Below are positions 7,708-18,002 of a stretch of 64,000 bases of DNA, one piece after another (within the stretch, counting starts at the first letter, position 1; each line of letters opens with the position of its first letter). Under the pieces are notes generated by a model. That model saw only the letters and a program-made list of their open reading frames with translations, was not told the origin of the DNA and ran no database searches. Made by a program: the position numbers and the translations under genes. Location: positions 1,195,199 to 1,259,198 of the forward strand of contig NZ_FOJF01000001.1 of the NCBI RefSeq assembly GCF_900110995.1, given 5' to 3'. The stretch comes from Chitinophaga sp. YR573 (GTDB taxonomy: Bacteria > Bacteroidota > Bacteroidia > Chitinophagales > Chitinophagaceae).

Positions 7708-8061
7708 GTGTTGCAGGAAGAGAATATACCAGATGAAGTTATGCCGGAGGAGCCGGAACATAAAAGGGAATGGCGTCTGCGCATCAATTACAGGGCCATC
7801 ACACAAAACATGCCCTTCATATTGTTCCTGGCAGTACTGGCGCTGATATATATCGCCAACAGCCATCTGGCGGAGAAAAAAGTTCGTCGCATTAATAAAC
7901 TGGGCAGGGAAATAAAAGAACTGAAGTGGGAATATCTGAATGTGAAGAGTGAACTGATGTTCCGCAGCAAAATGAGTGAAGTGAGCAAAGCTGTAGAACC
8001 ACTGGGACTGAAAGAACTCAGTATACCACCCCAAAAGATAGAACTACAAAAAACAGAATAA
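7708..8061 (+). CDS. ftsL: FtsL-like cell division protein
   Basis: A 117-residue bitopic membrane protein in the position always held by FtsL in Bacteroidota dcw clusters. The N-terminal cytoplasmic part is acidic, a single membrane helix spans about residues 32-50 (MPFILFLAVLALIYIANSHL), and the outer part is a short heptad-type coiled coil (INKLGREIKELKWEYLNVKSEL) ending in a proline-containing tail. It should join FtsQ and FtsI in the divisome. The start is GTG at 7708; no ATG is available upstream of the membrane helix. FtsI begins 6 bases after its stop, also with GTG. Sequence similarity in this family is low, so context carries much of the call. Confidence 0.85.
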   Translation: MLQEENIPDEVMPEEPEHKREWRLRINYRAITQNMPFILFLAVLALIYIANSHLAEKKVRRINKLGREIKELKWEYLNVKSELMFRSKMSEVSKAVEPLGLKELSIPPQKIELQKTE

Positions 8062-8067
8062 CAGATA

Positions 8068-10173
8068 GTGGAAGTAAAGAAGGACATATTGTGGAGAGTG
8101 TATCTATGCTTTATCGGCATGGGGCTGTTTGCTGTGGCAATACTGGTGAAAGTGTTCTTTGTTCAGAACGTGCAGGGCAACTACTGGCGTAGCATGGCCG
8201 ACAGTCTGCATACACGTTATGTATCCCTCGACGCTGACCGTGGTACTATTTATTCTGAAGAAGGCAGGATGCTCTCAACCTCTATCCCCTACTTTGATGT
8301 ACGGGTAGATTTTGCGGCTGATAACCTTCGCGACAAAAACGGAAAAGTATTCAAGGACAATGTAGACTCATTGTCCATTTATCTTTCCCGCCTGTTCAAT
8401 GATCGCACACCGGAAGAATATAAACAGTTATTACGGGAAGGCTTCAAAAGCAAAGACCGTTATTTTCTTTTAAAGCGTGATATACAGTTTGATCAGTTTC
8501 AGCAACTCCGCAACTTTCCCATGTTCCGCCTGGGTAAGAACAAAGGAGGACTGATAGCTGAAACAAAGAATAAACGTATCAATCCTTTTAAACTGTTGGC
8601 AAACCGCACAATAGGATTGTCAAGGGAAAATGCACAGAATGTAGGGCTTGAAAGGACTTACGACGCTTACCTGAAAGGGGTAACCGGTAAAAGATTAATG
8701 CGCCGCATAGCAGGTGGCACCTATATACCGGTAGAAGGTTATGATATAGAACCGGAAAACGGCAGGGATGTTATCACTACCATTGATGTGAATATGCAGG
8801 ATATCGTTGAAACAGCCCTCATGAACATGGTGGTGAGCAACGAAGCAGAATATGGTACCTGCATCCTGATGGAAGTGAAGACCGGTAAGATAAAAGCCAT
8901 CGCCAACCTTGGCAGACAACCGGACGGCAGCTATTTTGAAGATATGAACCATGCACTGCGGGTAACAGAACCGGGGTCCACCTTCAAACTGGCCACCATC
9001 ATATCTGTACTGGACGATAAATATGCCACCATGGATGATATGGTCAACCTGCATGAAGGCGAATGGCAGATAGGCAAAAGAACAGTATTCGATTCGGAAC
9101 CACATCCAGGACAAACAAACGTGACTATCAAACATGCGTTTGAACTGAGTTCCAATGTGGGAATGGCAAAACTGGCTTACCAGTATTACTATAGAAAGCC
9201 GAATGACTTCGTTGCTCATCTGAAAAAATTAAAGCTGGATCAGCCTACGGGTATAGATCTCGTAGGTGAAGGAGCACCAGTCATAAAATCTACCGCTTCT
9301 AAAACATGGAGCGCAACCAGTTTACCCTGGATGGCCTTTGGTTATGAAGTATTGATTAGTCCGTTACAAACCTGCATGCTGTATAACGCAGTAGCAAACA
9401 ACGGAAAAATGATGAAGCCTTACCTGGTGAACTCCATTGTGGAATATGGCAAACCGGTAAAAGAATTTGAGCCTACTGTTGTAATGGATAGCATTTGTTC
9501 AAAGAGTACTTTGAAACAGGTAAAACAGATGCTGGAAGGTGTAGTAATGAACGGAACGGCTAAAGGGTTATGGACACGCTATTACAAATTTGCCGCTAAA
9601 ACCGGTACGGCCCTGGTAGCCAATGGCAACCGGGGTTATGCAGATAAGATATACCAGTCATCATTTGCAGGATATTTTCCAGCCAATGATCCGCAGTTCA
9701 CCTGCGTAGTTGTGATCAAAAACAAAGCACATGCAGCTAAGTTTTATGGCGCAGCAGTAGCAGGACCGGTATTCCGTGAAGTAGCAGACAAGCTGTTTGC
9801 GATAGCAGTAGAAAAACAACTGCCTATTAAAGCCGGTCTGCAAATGGATACACTGATGGCCTTCAAGAACGGACAGGGGCATGAGTGGAAAGAAATACTG
9901 AACACATTGAATATCCCTATGCAGGGCAATGTGAATAACAACAGTTGGGTTAGTGCCAAAGTAGATGATAAGAAAATTGCTTTCGCACAGGTGGCACAAA
10001 ATAAAGGCGCTGTACCCAATGTAACAGGAATGGGATTAAAAGATGCGCTGTACCTGCTAGAAAATGCAGGTTTGCGTGTGGTTATAAAAGGTGCCGGTAA
10101 GGTAAGGAATCAATCTATACCTGGCGGTACTCAGTTATCAAGAGATCAAACAATCGTCATAGAACTTAGTTAA
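8068..10173 (+). CDS. ftsI: Septal peptidoglycan transpeptidase FtsI (PBP3-type) with PASTA domain
   Basis: A class B penicillin-binding protein that crosslinks septal peptidoglycan together with FtsW. It has an N-terminal membrane anchor (about residues 8-32), a dimerisation domain, and a transpeptidase domain with the three catalytic motifs: STFK (S304-K307), SSN (361-363) and KTGT (511-514). A single PASTA domain occupies the last 54 residues (VPNVTGMGLKDALYLLENAG onward), which is common in Bacteroidota FtsI. The 701-residue length fits. The GTG start at 8068 lies 6 bases after ftsL; murE follows after 3 bases. All key residues are intact. Confidence 0.95.
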   Translation: MEVKKDILWRVYLCFIGMGLFAVAILVKVFFVQNVQGNYWRSMADSLHTRYVSLDADRGTIYSEEGRMLSTSIPYFDVRVDFAADNLRDKNGKVFKDNVDSLSIYLSRLFNDRTPEEYKQLLREGFKSKDRYFLLKRDIQFDQFQQLRNFPMFRLGKNKGGLIAETKNKRINPFKLLANRTIGLSRENAQNVGLERTYDAYLKGVTGKRLMRRIAGGTYIPVEGYDIEPENGRDVITTIDVNMQDIVETALMNMVVSNEAEYGTCILMEVKTGKIKAIANLGRQPDGSYFEDMNHALRVTEPGSTFKLATIISVLDDKYATMDDMVNLHEGEWQIGKRTVFDSEPHPGQTNVTIKHAFELSSNVGMAKLAYQYYYRKPNDFVAHLKKLKLDQPTGIDLVGEGAPVIKSTASKTWSATSLPWMAFGYEVLISPLQTCMLYNAVANNGKMMKPYLVNSIVEYGKPVKEFEPTVVMDSICSKSTLKQVKQMLEGVVMNGTAKGLWTRYYKFAAKTGTALVANGNRGYADKIYQSSFAGYFPANDPQFTCVVVIKNKAHAAKFYGAAVAGPVFREVADKLFAIAVEKQLPIKAGLQMDTLMAFKNGQGHEWKEILNTLNIPMQGNVNNNSWVSAKVDDKKIAFAQVAQNKGAVPNVTGMGLKDALYLLENAGLRVVIKGAGKVRNQSIPGGTQLSRDQTIVIELS

Positions 10174-10176
10174 GAA

Positions 10177-11643
10177 ATGAGGACACTGAGTGACATATTA
10201 TACAACGTGAACATCCAGGCGGTGCATGGTAGTACAGATATTACTGTGAACGCTCTAAGCATAGACTCCCGCGCCATTGGTGAGGGAGATGCATTTATTG
10301 CTATCAGGGGTGTACATGCTGATGGTCATCTCTTTATTGATAAAGCATTACAACTAGGCGCCACAGTCATTATCTGTGAAGAACTACCGGCGCAATTGTC
10401 TGCAACTGTATGTTATATACAGGTGGTAAACAGCGCTATTGCAGCTGGTACCATTGCAGGTAACTTTTATAACAACCCGTCACAGAAGCTGCAACTCGTA
10501 GGTGTTACAGGTACCAATGGTAAAACTACCATCGCTACTCTCCTGTTCAAATTGTTCAGCGAACTGGGATACCATTGCGGATTGCTGTCTACTGTGCAGA
10601 ATCAGATTGGTGAGAAGATTGTTCCGGCCACACATACTACTCCGGATGCCATTCATCTGAATGGATTACTGGCGGATATGGTAGCGGAAGGATGCGAATA
10701 TGTGTTCATGGAAGTAAGCTCTCATGCGATACACCAGCAACGTATTGCCGGGCTGAAGTTCGCAGGTGGCATCTTCAGTAACATTACACATGATCACCTC
10801 GATTACCATAAAACGTTCGATGAATATATAAAGGTGAAGAAAGCCTTTTTTGATGGACTTCCCAATACAGCATTTGCACTCACTAACCTGGATGATAAAA
10901 GAGGTAGTGTGATGTTACAGAATACAAAGGCGAAGAAAACAACTTACAGCCTGCGTACTGTAGCTGATTTCAAGGGAAAAATCCTTGAGAACAATCTTAC
11001 CGGGCTGATTATGGTGGTGAATGAGAAGGAAGTACACTTCCGCCTTATCGGAGAGTTCAATGCTTATAACCTGCTGGCAGTATATGGTGCAGCCATTATG
11101 CTGGGTCAGGAAAAAGATGCCGTATTACAGGCACTCAGTGGTTTGTCCGGTGCAGAAGGACGCTTCGACTATATCCTGTCTGCAGAGCAGAAAATCATTG
11201 GGATTGTTGACTATGCACATACACCGGATGCTTTACTGAATGTCCTGGCTACTATCAAGAACCTGCGTAAAGGTATTGAACAGGTCATTACAGTAGTAGG
11301 CTGCGGGGGCGACCGTGATACAGCAAAACGCCCTGTCATGGCAGAAGTAGCAGCAGAACGCAGCGATAAAGTGATACTCACTTCTGATAATCCACGCTCG
11401 GAAGATCCGGCAGAGATTATCCGTCAGATGGAAGCAGGTGTACCTGTACATCTTAAAAAAAGAGTATTGTCTATCGCAGACAGAAAAGAAGCTATTAAAA
11501 CTGCCTGTAGCCTGGCGAACCCGGAAGATATCATCCTGGTTGCAGGTAAAGGACATGAAAAATACCAGGATATCAATGGGGTAAAACATCCTTTTGATGA
11601 CAAACAGGTATTACGTGAGATGCTGGAACTGATGGGGAAATAA
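10177..11643 (+). CDS. murE: UDP-N-acetylmuramoyl-tripeptide synthetase MurE (meso-diaminopimelate adding)
   Basis: MurE adds the third amino acid to UDP-MurNAc-L-Ala-D-Glu in the cytoplasm using ATP. The P-loop-like motif GVTGTNGKTT is at residues 109-118, followed by the Mur ligase central and C-terminal domains. The substrate-selecting motif DNPR (residues 404-407) is the form found in enzymes that add meso-diaminopimelate rather than lysine, so the cell wall should be of the DAP type. The length of 488 residues is typical. It starts 3 bases after ftsI and is followed by a 57-base gap before mraY that contains a 6-bp inverted repeat. murF, normally next in Proteobacteria, is absent here. 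Confidence 0.95.
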   Translation: MRTLSDILYNVNIQAVHGSTDITVNALSIDSRAIGEGDAFIAIRGVHADGHLFIDKALQLGATVIICEELPAQLSATVCYIQVVNSAIAAGTIAGNFYNNPSQKLQLVGVTGTNGKTTIATLLFKLFSELGYHCGLLSTVQNQIGEKIVPATHTTPDAIHLNGLLADMVAEGCEYVFMEVSSHAIHQQRIAGLKFAGGIFSNITHDHLDYHKTFDEYIKVKKAFFDGLPNTAFALTNLDDKRGSVMLQNTKAKKTTYSLRTVADFKGKILENNLTGLIMVVNEKEVHFRLIGEFNAYNLLAVYGAAIMLGQEKDAVLQALSGLSGAEGRFDYILSAEQKIIGIVDYAHTPDALLNVLATIKNLRKGIEQVITVVGCGGDRDTAKRPVMAEVAAERSDKVILTSDNPRSEDPAEIIRQMEAGVPVHLKKRVLSIADRKEAIKTACSLANPEDIILVAGKGHEKYQDINGVKHPFDDKQVLREMLELMGK

Positions 11644-11700
11644 CGAGATCTAAAACAACAAACAGTCACGTGGACTGTCGATTCGAGACTAACTAACGAT

Positions 11701-12951
11701 ATGCTATATTACTTATTCAACTATTTGAAAACTTTGAATTTCAGCGGAAGCGGAATGTTTCAATTCATTACGTTCCGTATTACCATGGCACTTTTGTTGT
11801 CACTGGTTATATCCTTATTGTTGGGTAAGAGCATTGTAAGATTCCTGCAACGTAAACAGATTGGTGAAACCATCCGTGATCTGGGACTGGCAGGTGAGAA
11901 TACAAAAAGAGGAACTCCTACTATGGGGGGGCTTATCATATTGTCTGCGATTGTAATTCCTACTCTCCTTTTTGCACAGGTAAAAACAGTTTACATATGG
12001 CTGATGCTGTTATGTACTGTATGGCTGGGCCTTATCGGTTTCGTGGACGATTACATCAAGGTATTTAAAAAGAATAAAGAAGGTTTAGCGGGTAAATTCA
12101 AAGTACTCGGACAAATCGGCCTGGGTATTATTATCGGGGGCACTTTATACTTTAATGAGAATGTAGTTATCTCCCGCGAAATAATAGGTGCAAAGAAACT
12201 GGCTCCTTATGAGAGAATGATAAGCAGCAGTGAAAGGGTCACCAAAGAGGGTCACCGTTTCGCAGATGTAAAAACACCCATCACTACCATTCCATTCGTA
12301 AAGAACCATGAGTTCAACTATGCAAAACTCATTTCCTGGATGGGACCTGGTGCGGAAAAATACACTTACATCCTATATATATTCATCGTTATCATTATCA
12401 TCACGGCAGTATCCAACGGGGCAAACCTTACGGACGGACTGGATGGACTGGCAACGGGAGTCTCGGCGGTGATCGGGGTGTGTCTTGGAGTATTTGCTTA
12501 TGTATCGGGTAACATACAGTTTGCGGAGTACCTGAATATCATGTACATACCCAACCTGGGAGAGCTGTCTATTTTCATTGCCGCCTTCGTAGGGGCATGT
12601 GTAGGCTTCCTCTGGTACAATGCCTACCCGGCGCAGGTATTTATGGGAGATACGGGCAGTCTTGCACTGGGTGGCATCATTGCTTCCCTGGCCATTATTG
12701 TACGTAAAGAATTGCTGATACCTATTTTCTGCGGGGTATTCCTTGTAGAAAATCTGAGCGTGGTATTACAGGTCTCTTATTTTAAATACACAAAGAAGAA
12801 GTATGGAGAAGGAAGACGCATTTTCAAAATGTCTCCGCTTCATCATCATTATCAGAAACTGGGATATCACGAAAGTAAGATTGCTGTAAGGTTCTGGATC
12901 GTAACGATCATGTGTGCAGTAGTAGCAATCGCAACATTAAAAATGAGATAA
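11701..12951 (+). CDS. mraY: Phospho-N-acetylmuramoyl-pentapeptide transferase MraY
   Basis: MraY is the polytopic membrane enzyme that transfers phospho-MurNAc-pentapeptide to undecaprenyl phosphate to make lipid I. Characteristic motifs are [10 protein letters not shown], the catalytic aspartates of [18 protein letters not shown] and [12 protein letters not shown], and the histidine run PLHHHYQK near the C terminus. At 416 residues it is longer than the roughly 360 of the E. coli enzyme; the extra sequence is an insertion around residues 155-205 ([13 protein letters not shown] to HEFNYAKL) that is usual in Bacteroidota. It begins after a 57-base gap and murD follows 4 bases after the stop. 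Confidence 0.95.
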   Translation: MLYYLFNYLKTLNFSGSGMFQFITFRITMALLLSLVISLLLGKSIVRFLQRKQIGETIRDLGLAGENTKRGTPTMGGLIILSAIVIPTLLFAQVKTVYIWLMLLCTVWLGLIGFVDDYIKVFKKNKEGLAGKFKVLGQIGLGIIIGGTLYFNENVVISREIIGAKKLAPYERMISSSERVTKEGHRFADVKTPITTIPFVKNHEFNYAKLISWMGPGAEKYTYILYIFIVIIIITAVSNGANLTDGLDGLATGVSAVIGVCLGVFAYVSGNIQFAEYLNIMYIPNLGELSIFIAAFVGACVGFLWYNAYPAQVFMGDTGSLALGGIIASLAIIVRKELLIPIFCGVFLVENLSVVLQVSYFKYTKKKYGEGRRIFKMSPLHHHYQKLGYHESKIAVRFWIVTIMCAVVAIATLKMR

Positions 12952-12955
12952 GACT

Positions 12956-14296
12956 ATGCAGAAAAAGCTCATCATACTCGGAGCCGGTGAAAGTGGTATT
13001 GGTGCTGCCATATTAGGTAAGCAGCAAGGGTATGATGTATTCGTATCTGACGGTGGCGCTATAAAAGATATCTACAGGCAGGAACTGGCAGTAAATCATA
13101 TTCCTTTCGAAGAAGGACATCATTCCTGGGATATCATCCTGGGAGCAGATGAAATTGTGAAAAGCCCGGGTATTCCTGAAAAGAGTGAACTGATGAAGAA
13201 AGTGAGGGAGAAACAGGTTCCTGTTATTTCAGAAATAGAACTGGCATACCGTTTCAGCAAGGATAAAAAGATCATTGCTATTACGGGAAGTAATGGTAAA
13301 AGCACCACTACCGCACTGACGTTTCACATTTTTGAAACGGCAGGACTCAATGCCGCCATGGTAGGCAACATTGGACTTAGTTATGCCCGGCAGGTAGCTA
13401 CTGCCCCGGCAGATTATTATGTAGTGGAAATAAGCAGTTTTCAACTGGACGATATAAAAGAGTTTAAACCTAACGTAGCCATTTTATTAAACATAACACC
13501 AGATCACCTGGATCGTTACGATTACAAAATGGAGAACTACGTGGCATCAAAATTCCGCATAGCGATGAATCAGGGGCCTGAAGATTACTTTGTGTATTGC
13601 AAGGACGATCCTGAAATCATCAGACATTTAGAAAAACAAACAATTTACTCAACAACAATACCCTTTACTATCATGGAACCATTAAAGCAAGGAGGATTTA
13701 TGGCAAACGAACAAGTGAACATCCAGGTAAATGACGAGCCGGTGATCGTATCAATGTATGATCTTGCTCTTAAAGGCAAACATAATTTATATAACTCAAT
13801 GGCAGCGGGTATTGCAGGACGCACCATGGACATCAGAAAAGAGAAGATACGCGAAAGCCTTACTTCCTTTAAGAGCCTGGAGCATCGCATGGAGCATGTA
13901 GCCTCTGTGCGTGGGATTGATTTCATCAATGATAGTAAAGCCACAAACGTAAACTCTCTGTGGTTTGCGCTTGAAAGTATGGAAACACCAGTGGTCCTTA
14001 TCATGGGTGGAGTAGATAAAGGCAATGACTACAGTGCTATCAGGGAACTGGTGAAAGAAAAAGTAAAGGCGATTGTTTGTCTGGGTGTTGACAATGCTCC
14101 TATCAGGGAAGCATTATCAAACGATACCCCGCTGATGATAGACACACGCAACATGAAAGATGCCGTACAGGCAGCTTTTCAACATGCGGCTAAAGGAGAT
14201 GTGGTATTGCTCTCCCCTGCCTGCGCCAGCTTTGATCTCTTCAAAAATTATGAAGACAGAGGCAAGCAGTTCAAGGAAGCAGTAAGGGAGCTGTAA
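12956..14296 (+). CDS. murD: UDP-N-acetylmuramoylalanine-D-glutamate ligase
   Basis: MurD adds D-glutamate to UDP-MurNAc-L-alanine in the cytoplasm with ATP. It has the N-terminal Rossmann-like UDP-binding domain (LIILGAGESGIGAAIL), the ATP-binding motif AITGSNGKSTTT at about residues 108-119, ITPDHLDRYD in the central domain, and the C-terminal motifs FINDSKATN and LIMGGVDKG. The length of 446 residues is normal. It starts 4 bases after mraY, and ftsW begins 17 bases after its stop. No missing residues were noticed. Confidence 0.95.
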   Translation: MQKKLIILGAGESGIGAAILGKQQGYDVFVSDGGAIKDIYRQELAVNHIPFEEGHHSWDIILGADEIVKSPGIPEKSELMKKVREKQVPVISEIELAYRFSKDKKIIAITGSNGKSTTTALTFHIFETAGLNAAMVGNIGLSYARQVATAPADYYVVEISSFQLDDIKEFKPNVAILLNITPDHLDRYDYKMENYVASKFRIAMNQGPEDYFVYCKDDPEIIRHLEKQTIYSTTIPFTIMEPLKQGGFMANEQVNIQVNDEPVIVSMYDLALKGKHNLYNSMAAGIAGRTMDIRKEKIRESLTSFKSLEHRMEHVASVRGIDFINDSKATNVNSLWFALESMETPVVLIMGGVDKGNDYSAIRELVKEKVKAIVCLGVDNAPIREALSNDTPLMIDTRNMKDAVQAAFQHAAKGDVVLLSPACASFDLFKNYEDRGKQFKEAVREL

Positions 14297-14313
14297 CAAT
14301 TAAAACAGATAAA

Positions 14314-15504
14314 ATGGACGGTATACTTCAAAGGACTAAGGGCGATAAAGTGATATGGACCATTGTGGTCTTCCTGTCACTTGTGAGCCTGTTGGCTGTT
14401 TACAGCGCAACAGGATCACTGGCGTACCGTGAGCAGGGAGGTCATACTGAGTATTACCTGTTTAAACAATTGAGTGTGCTGGTAATGGGATTGCTGATCA
14501 TCTATTTTGCCCACCGTGTAAATTATACAGTTTACTCACGTGCGGCACAGATAGGGTTTATCATCTCCATTCCTCTTCTGATATATACATTGGCGTTTGG
14601 ATCCAATCTTAATGAAGCAAGCCGGTGGATCCGGCTTCCGGTGATTAATCTGACGTTCCAGACATCCGATGTGGCCAAGCTGGCCATCTTTATGTATGTA
14701 AGCAGACAGCTGTCCAAACGGCAACATGTGATCACTGATTTTAAGAAAGGCTTTCTGCCTATTATTATTCCGGTGGGCATCGTTTGTGTACTGATCATGC
14801 CGGCTAACATGTCTACTGCATTACTGCTGGGCGCCAGTTGTATGCTATTGTGCTTTATAGGCAGAGTACCTATTAAGTTCCTTTTAGCTATGATAGGTGC
14901 AGGTGTAGGATTGATCCTGTTGATGTTTGCCATTGCATGGATAACAGGAATAAAGATGCGTACAGAGACATGGTTAAAAAGGATTGAACATTTTACAAAC
15001 AATGAAGATTCCGAAATACCCTACCAGGTGCAACAGGCAAACATTGCAATAGCAGGTGGAGGGTTGCTGGGTAAAGGCCCGGGTAACAGTACACAAAGAA
15101 ATTTTCTTCCTCACGCATATAGTGATTATATATATGCAACTATTATAGAGGAGTATGGTATCTTTGGCGCCTTTTTGATATTGATGGCCTATATGTTGTT
15201 ACTGTTGAGGAGTATACGCATATTTCGTCAATGCCCATACGCATTTGGTGCTTTTCTGGCAGTAGGCCTGAGCGTTACACTTGTGATACAGGCACTTACG
15301 AATATGGCAGTGAATGTAGGGCTATTCCCAGTTACAGGGGTTACACTACCACTGGTTAGTATGGGAGGGTCCTCGGTAATATTTACCAGTTTTGCCATCG
15401 GTATTATCTTAAGTGTATCACGAAATGTGGATGAACTGGAAGGCAAACGTATTGAACAGGAAAGGATTGCGAAAGTGATGGAACAAAATATGCAAGTAGT
15501 TTAA
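14314..15504 (+). CDS. ftsW: Septal peptidoglycan polymerase FtsW
   Basis: FtsW is a SEDS-family membrane glycosyltransferase that polymerises lipid II at the septum together with FtsI. The 396-residue protein has about ten membrane segments, beginning with WTIVVFLSLVSLLAVYSATG. SEDS signature regions are visible: ASRWIRLPVINLTFQTSDVAKLAIFMY, VQQANIAIAGGGLLGKGPGNS, DYIYATIIEEYGIFGA, and the C-terminal GVTLPLVSMGGSS. Position between murD and murG in the division cluster favours FtsW over RodA. murG follows after 9 bases. The C-terminal tail is charged and short, probably cytoplasmic. Confidence 0.93.
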   Translation: MDGILQRTKGDKVIWTIVVFLSLVSLLAVYSATGSLAYREQGGHTEYYLFKQLSVLVMGLLIIYFAHRVNYTVYSRAAQIGFIISIPLLIYTLAFGSNLNEASRWIRLPVINLTFQTSDVAKLAIFMYVSRQLSKRQHVITDFKKGFLPIIIPVGIVCVLIMPANMSTALLLGASCMLLCFIGRVPIKFLLAMIGAGVGLILLMFAIAWITGIKMRTETWLKRIEHFTNNEDSEIPYQVQQANIAIAGGGLLGKGPGNSTQRNFLPHAYSDYIYATIIEEYGIFGAFLILMAYMLLLLRSIRIFRQCPYAFGAFLAVGLSVTLVIQALTNMAVNVGLFPVTGVTLPLVSMGGSSVIFTSFAIGIILSVSRNVDELEGKRIEQERIAKVMEQNMQVV

Positions 15505-15513
15505 AATTAAAAA

Positions 15514-16611
15514 ATGATGCAACGCAAAATTATCATAGCAGGCGGCGGTACAGGAGGACATATCTTCCCGGCTATTGCTATTGCCAATGCGTTGAAAAAG
15601 ATAGATGCCAATACAGAGATCCTTTTTATAGGTGCCAAGGGCAAGATGGAGATGGAGAAAGTGCCGCAGGCCGGTTACCAGATAGAAGGATTGGAAATAG
15701 CTGGTTTTAACCGCAGCAATATGTTGAAGAACCTTTTGCTGCCGTTCAAAATATTAAAAAGCCTGGGGCAGGCTCGCCGTATTATCGATCGCTTTCAACC
15801 ACATGCTGTGGTAGGCGTTGGTGGTTACGCAAGTTTCCCCATGTTGCGGAAAGCACAACGTAAAGGCATTCCAACATTGATACAGGAGCAAAACTCTTTT
15901 GCCGGAAAAGCCAATATGATGTTGGGAAAGAAAGCAAAGAAGATCTGCGTTGCTTATGATGGTATGGAAAAATTCTTTCCGGCAGACAAGCTGGTGCTAA
16001 CCGGGAACCCTGTTCGCGGGAACATTACTCAGTCGGCTGTTACAAAGGAAGAAGCATTACAGCATTTTGGTCTGCAATCAGGTAAAACTACTGTATTTGC
16101 AGTAGGTGGCAGCCTGGGGGCAAAAGCAATCAATGAAGCATTACATCCTTTGCTGTCGACCTTTGTTGAAAAAGATATTCAACTGATATGGCAAACAGGC
16201 AAACCATATTTTGATACTGCCAAAGCAGCAGCATCTGCGTATAGTTCGCATGTAAAGGTGTTTGACTTTATTAACCTGATGGACTTTGCATATAAGGCCG
16301 CAGACGTGGTAATATCCCGTGCAGGTGCGCTGGCCATTGCTGAATTATGTGTAGTGAAAAAGCCGGTGATATTTGTGCCCTACCCTTTTGCTGCTGAAGA
16401 TCATCAGACCTTCAACGCACAAAGCCTGGTAGTAAAGAACGCTGCACTGATCATCAAAAATGATGATGCAGCCGCACAGTTAGGTAATACTTTATTCAGC
16501 CTTGTGCAAAACAAAGCATTGCTGGAAAAACTGGAGCAGAATATCGGTAAGCTGGGAAACAGTAATGCTGATATGGTAATTGCAAAACAGGTAATGACAT
16601 TAATCGGATAA
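15514..16611 (+). CDS. murG: Lipid II synthase MurG
   Basis: MurG is the GT28 glycosyltransferase that adds GlcNAc from UDP-GlcNAc to lipid I on the inner face of the membrane. It has the N-terminal glycine-rich motif GGGTGGHIFPA (near residues 9-20), the acceptor-side region VGVGGYASFP and the C-domain donor-binding parts AVGGSLGAKAIN and SRAGALAIAELC. The 365-residue length fits. The start has two consecutive ATG codons (15514 and 15517); the first was kept. It lies 9 bases after ftsW and 8 bases before murC. Confidence 0.95.
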   Translation: MMQRKIIIAGGGTGGHIFPAIAIANALKKIDANTEILFIGAKGKMEMEKVPQAGYQIEGLEIAGFNRSNMLKNLLLPFKILKSLGQARRIIDRFQPHAVVGVGGYASFPMLRKAQRKGIPTLIQEQNSFAGKANMMLGKKAKKICVAYDGMEKFFPADKLVLTGNPVRGNITQSAVTKEEALQHFGLQSGKTTVFAVGGSLGAKAINEALHPLLSTFVEKDIQLIWQTGKPYFDTAKAAASAYSSHVKVFDFINLMDFAYKAADVVISRAGALAIAELCVVKKPVIFVPYPFAAEDHQTFNAQSLVVKNAALIIKNDDAAAQLGNTLFSLVQNKALLEKLEQNIGKLGNSNADMVIAKQVMTLIG

Positions 16612-16619
16612 ATAATAAA

Positions 16620-17999
16620 ATGGATCTGAATAACATACAACGTGTATACTTCGTCGGCATCGGCGGCATTGGCATGAGCGCCATTGCACGGTTCTTTAAT
16701 GAAAAGGGCGTGCATGTGAGCGGTTATGACCGTACCGAAACAGGGCTTACCCGCCAGCTGACAAAAGAAGGTATGCAGATCCATTATACGGAAGATGTAA
16801 CGCTGATAGACAAGGATGTGCAACTGGTCGTCTATACACCAGCCATTCCGTCTATACATGAGGAATTGAAATGGTATAAGGCAAACAATTATGAGGTAGT
16901 AAAACGCAGTGATGTACTGCAGGAAATTACCCGCGAAGTATTTGCCATTACAGTAGGTGGTACACATGGTAAAACAACTACTTCTACCCTTATTGCACAT
17001 ATATTAAGGGATAGCGGTTATGGTTGTAATGCCTTCCTTGGTGGTATCAGTGCTAACTACAATCAGAACTTCTGGAGCAGCGACAGAAATGTAGCTGTGA
17101 TCGAAGCAGATGAATACGATCGTTCCTTCCTGAAACTGCATCCGGATATTGCTGTATTAACAGCTATGGATGCAGACCATCTGGATATTTACGGTACAGC
17201 AGAAGAAGTGCAGGATGCATTTGTACAATACTCTGCCAACATAAAACCAAATGGCACACTGGTAGCCAGACTGGGATTACAACGTGCAGCTGACCTGAAA
17301 GGTGATAACAAATTATGGTACCACCTGCAGGACAACAAAGCAGATGTATATGCCGCCAATATTAAAATAAACGACGGTGGATACAGGTTTGATGTAATAA
17401 CAAAAGACTGGACACTGCGTGATATACATTTACCAATCGGGGGTACGCACAATATTGAAAATACAGTAGCGGCGGTGGCAGTTGCTCACCTGCTGGGTAT
17501 TGAAGATGATAAAATAAAAGCAGCTACCGCTGATTTTAAAGGTATCAGACGCAGGTTCGAATACCTTATCAGAAACGATTACCAGGTGTATATAGACGAC
17601 TATGCGCATCATCCGGAAGAATTACGTGCGCTCATCAGCAGCGCCCGTGAATTGTTTCCTGATAAAAAGTGTACCGTCATATTTCAGCCGCACCTGTACA
17701 CACGTACACGCGACTTTGCAGATGGCTTCGCAGAAAGTCTTTCACTGGCAGATGAAGTATTACTTTTGCCGATTTATCCGGCCAGAGAATTACCGATCGA
17801 AGGTGTGAGCAGTGAAATGATAGCAGAGAAGATTACAAAAGTACCGGTGCAGGTAATAGAAAAAGAAAATGTGCAGGACTGGATTAAATCTCATAATGCA
17901 CCCCTGTTTATTACAGCAGGCGCAGGAGATATCGATCAGTTCAGAGAACCGGTGCAGGAGATCCTGAATGGAGAAAGAATTATTAAAGAAGAAAATTAA
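16620..17999 (+). CDS. murC: UDP-N-acetylmuramate-L-alanine ligase
   Basis: MurC adds L-alanine to UDP-MurNAc, the first step of the stem peptide, in the cytoplasm. It has the N-terminal FVGIGGIGMSAIARFF nucleotide-binding loop, the ATP-binding VGGTHGKTTTSTL motif at about residues 113-125, EADEYDRSFL, and the C-terminal IDDYAHHPEE, all typical of MurC rather than Mpl. The length of 459 residues is normal. ftsQ begins 3 bases after its stop. Although it acts before MurD and MurE in the pathway, it sits later in the operon, as in other dcw clusters. Confidence 0.95.
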   Translation: MDLNNIQRVYFVGIGGIGMSAIARFFNEKGVHVSGYDRTETGLTRQLTKEGMQIHYTEDVTLIDKDVQLVVYTPAIPSIHEELKWYKANNYEVVKRSDVLQEITREVFAITVGGTHGKTTTSTLIAHILRDSGYGCNAFLGGISANYNQNFWSSDRNVAVIEADEYDRSFLKLHPDIAVLTAMDADHLDIYGTAEEVQDAFVQYSANIKPNGTLVARLGLQRAADLKGDNKLWYHLQDNKADVYAANIKINDGGYRFDVITKDWTLRDIHLPIGGTHNIENTVAAVAVAHLLGIEDDKIKAATADFKGIRRRFEYLIRNDYQVYIDDYAHHPEELRALISSARELFPDKKCTVIFQPHLYTRTRDFADGFAESLSLADEVLLLPIYPARELPIEGVSSEMIAEKITKVPVQVIEKENVQDWIKSHNAPLFITAGAGDIDQFREPVQEILNGERIIKEEN

Positions 18000-18002
18000 A
18001 CA

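Noticed and set aside
11662..11678. 6-bp inverted repeat ACAGTC/GACTGT before mraY
   Set aside because: It is short, has no T tract and lies within a continuous operon; it could be chance.
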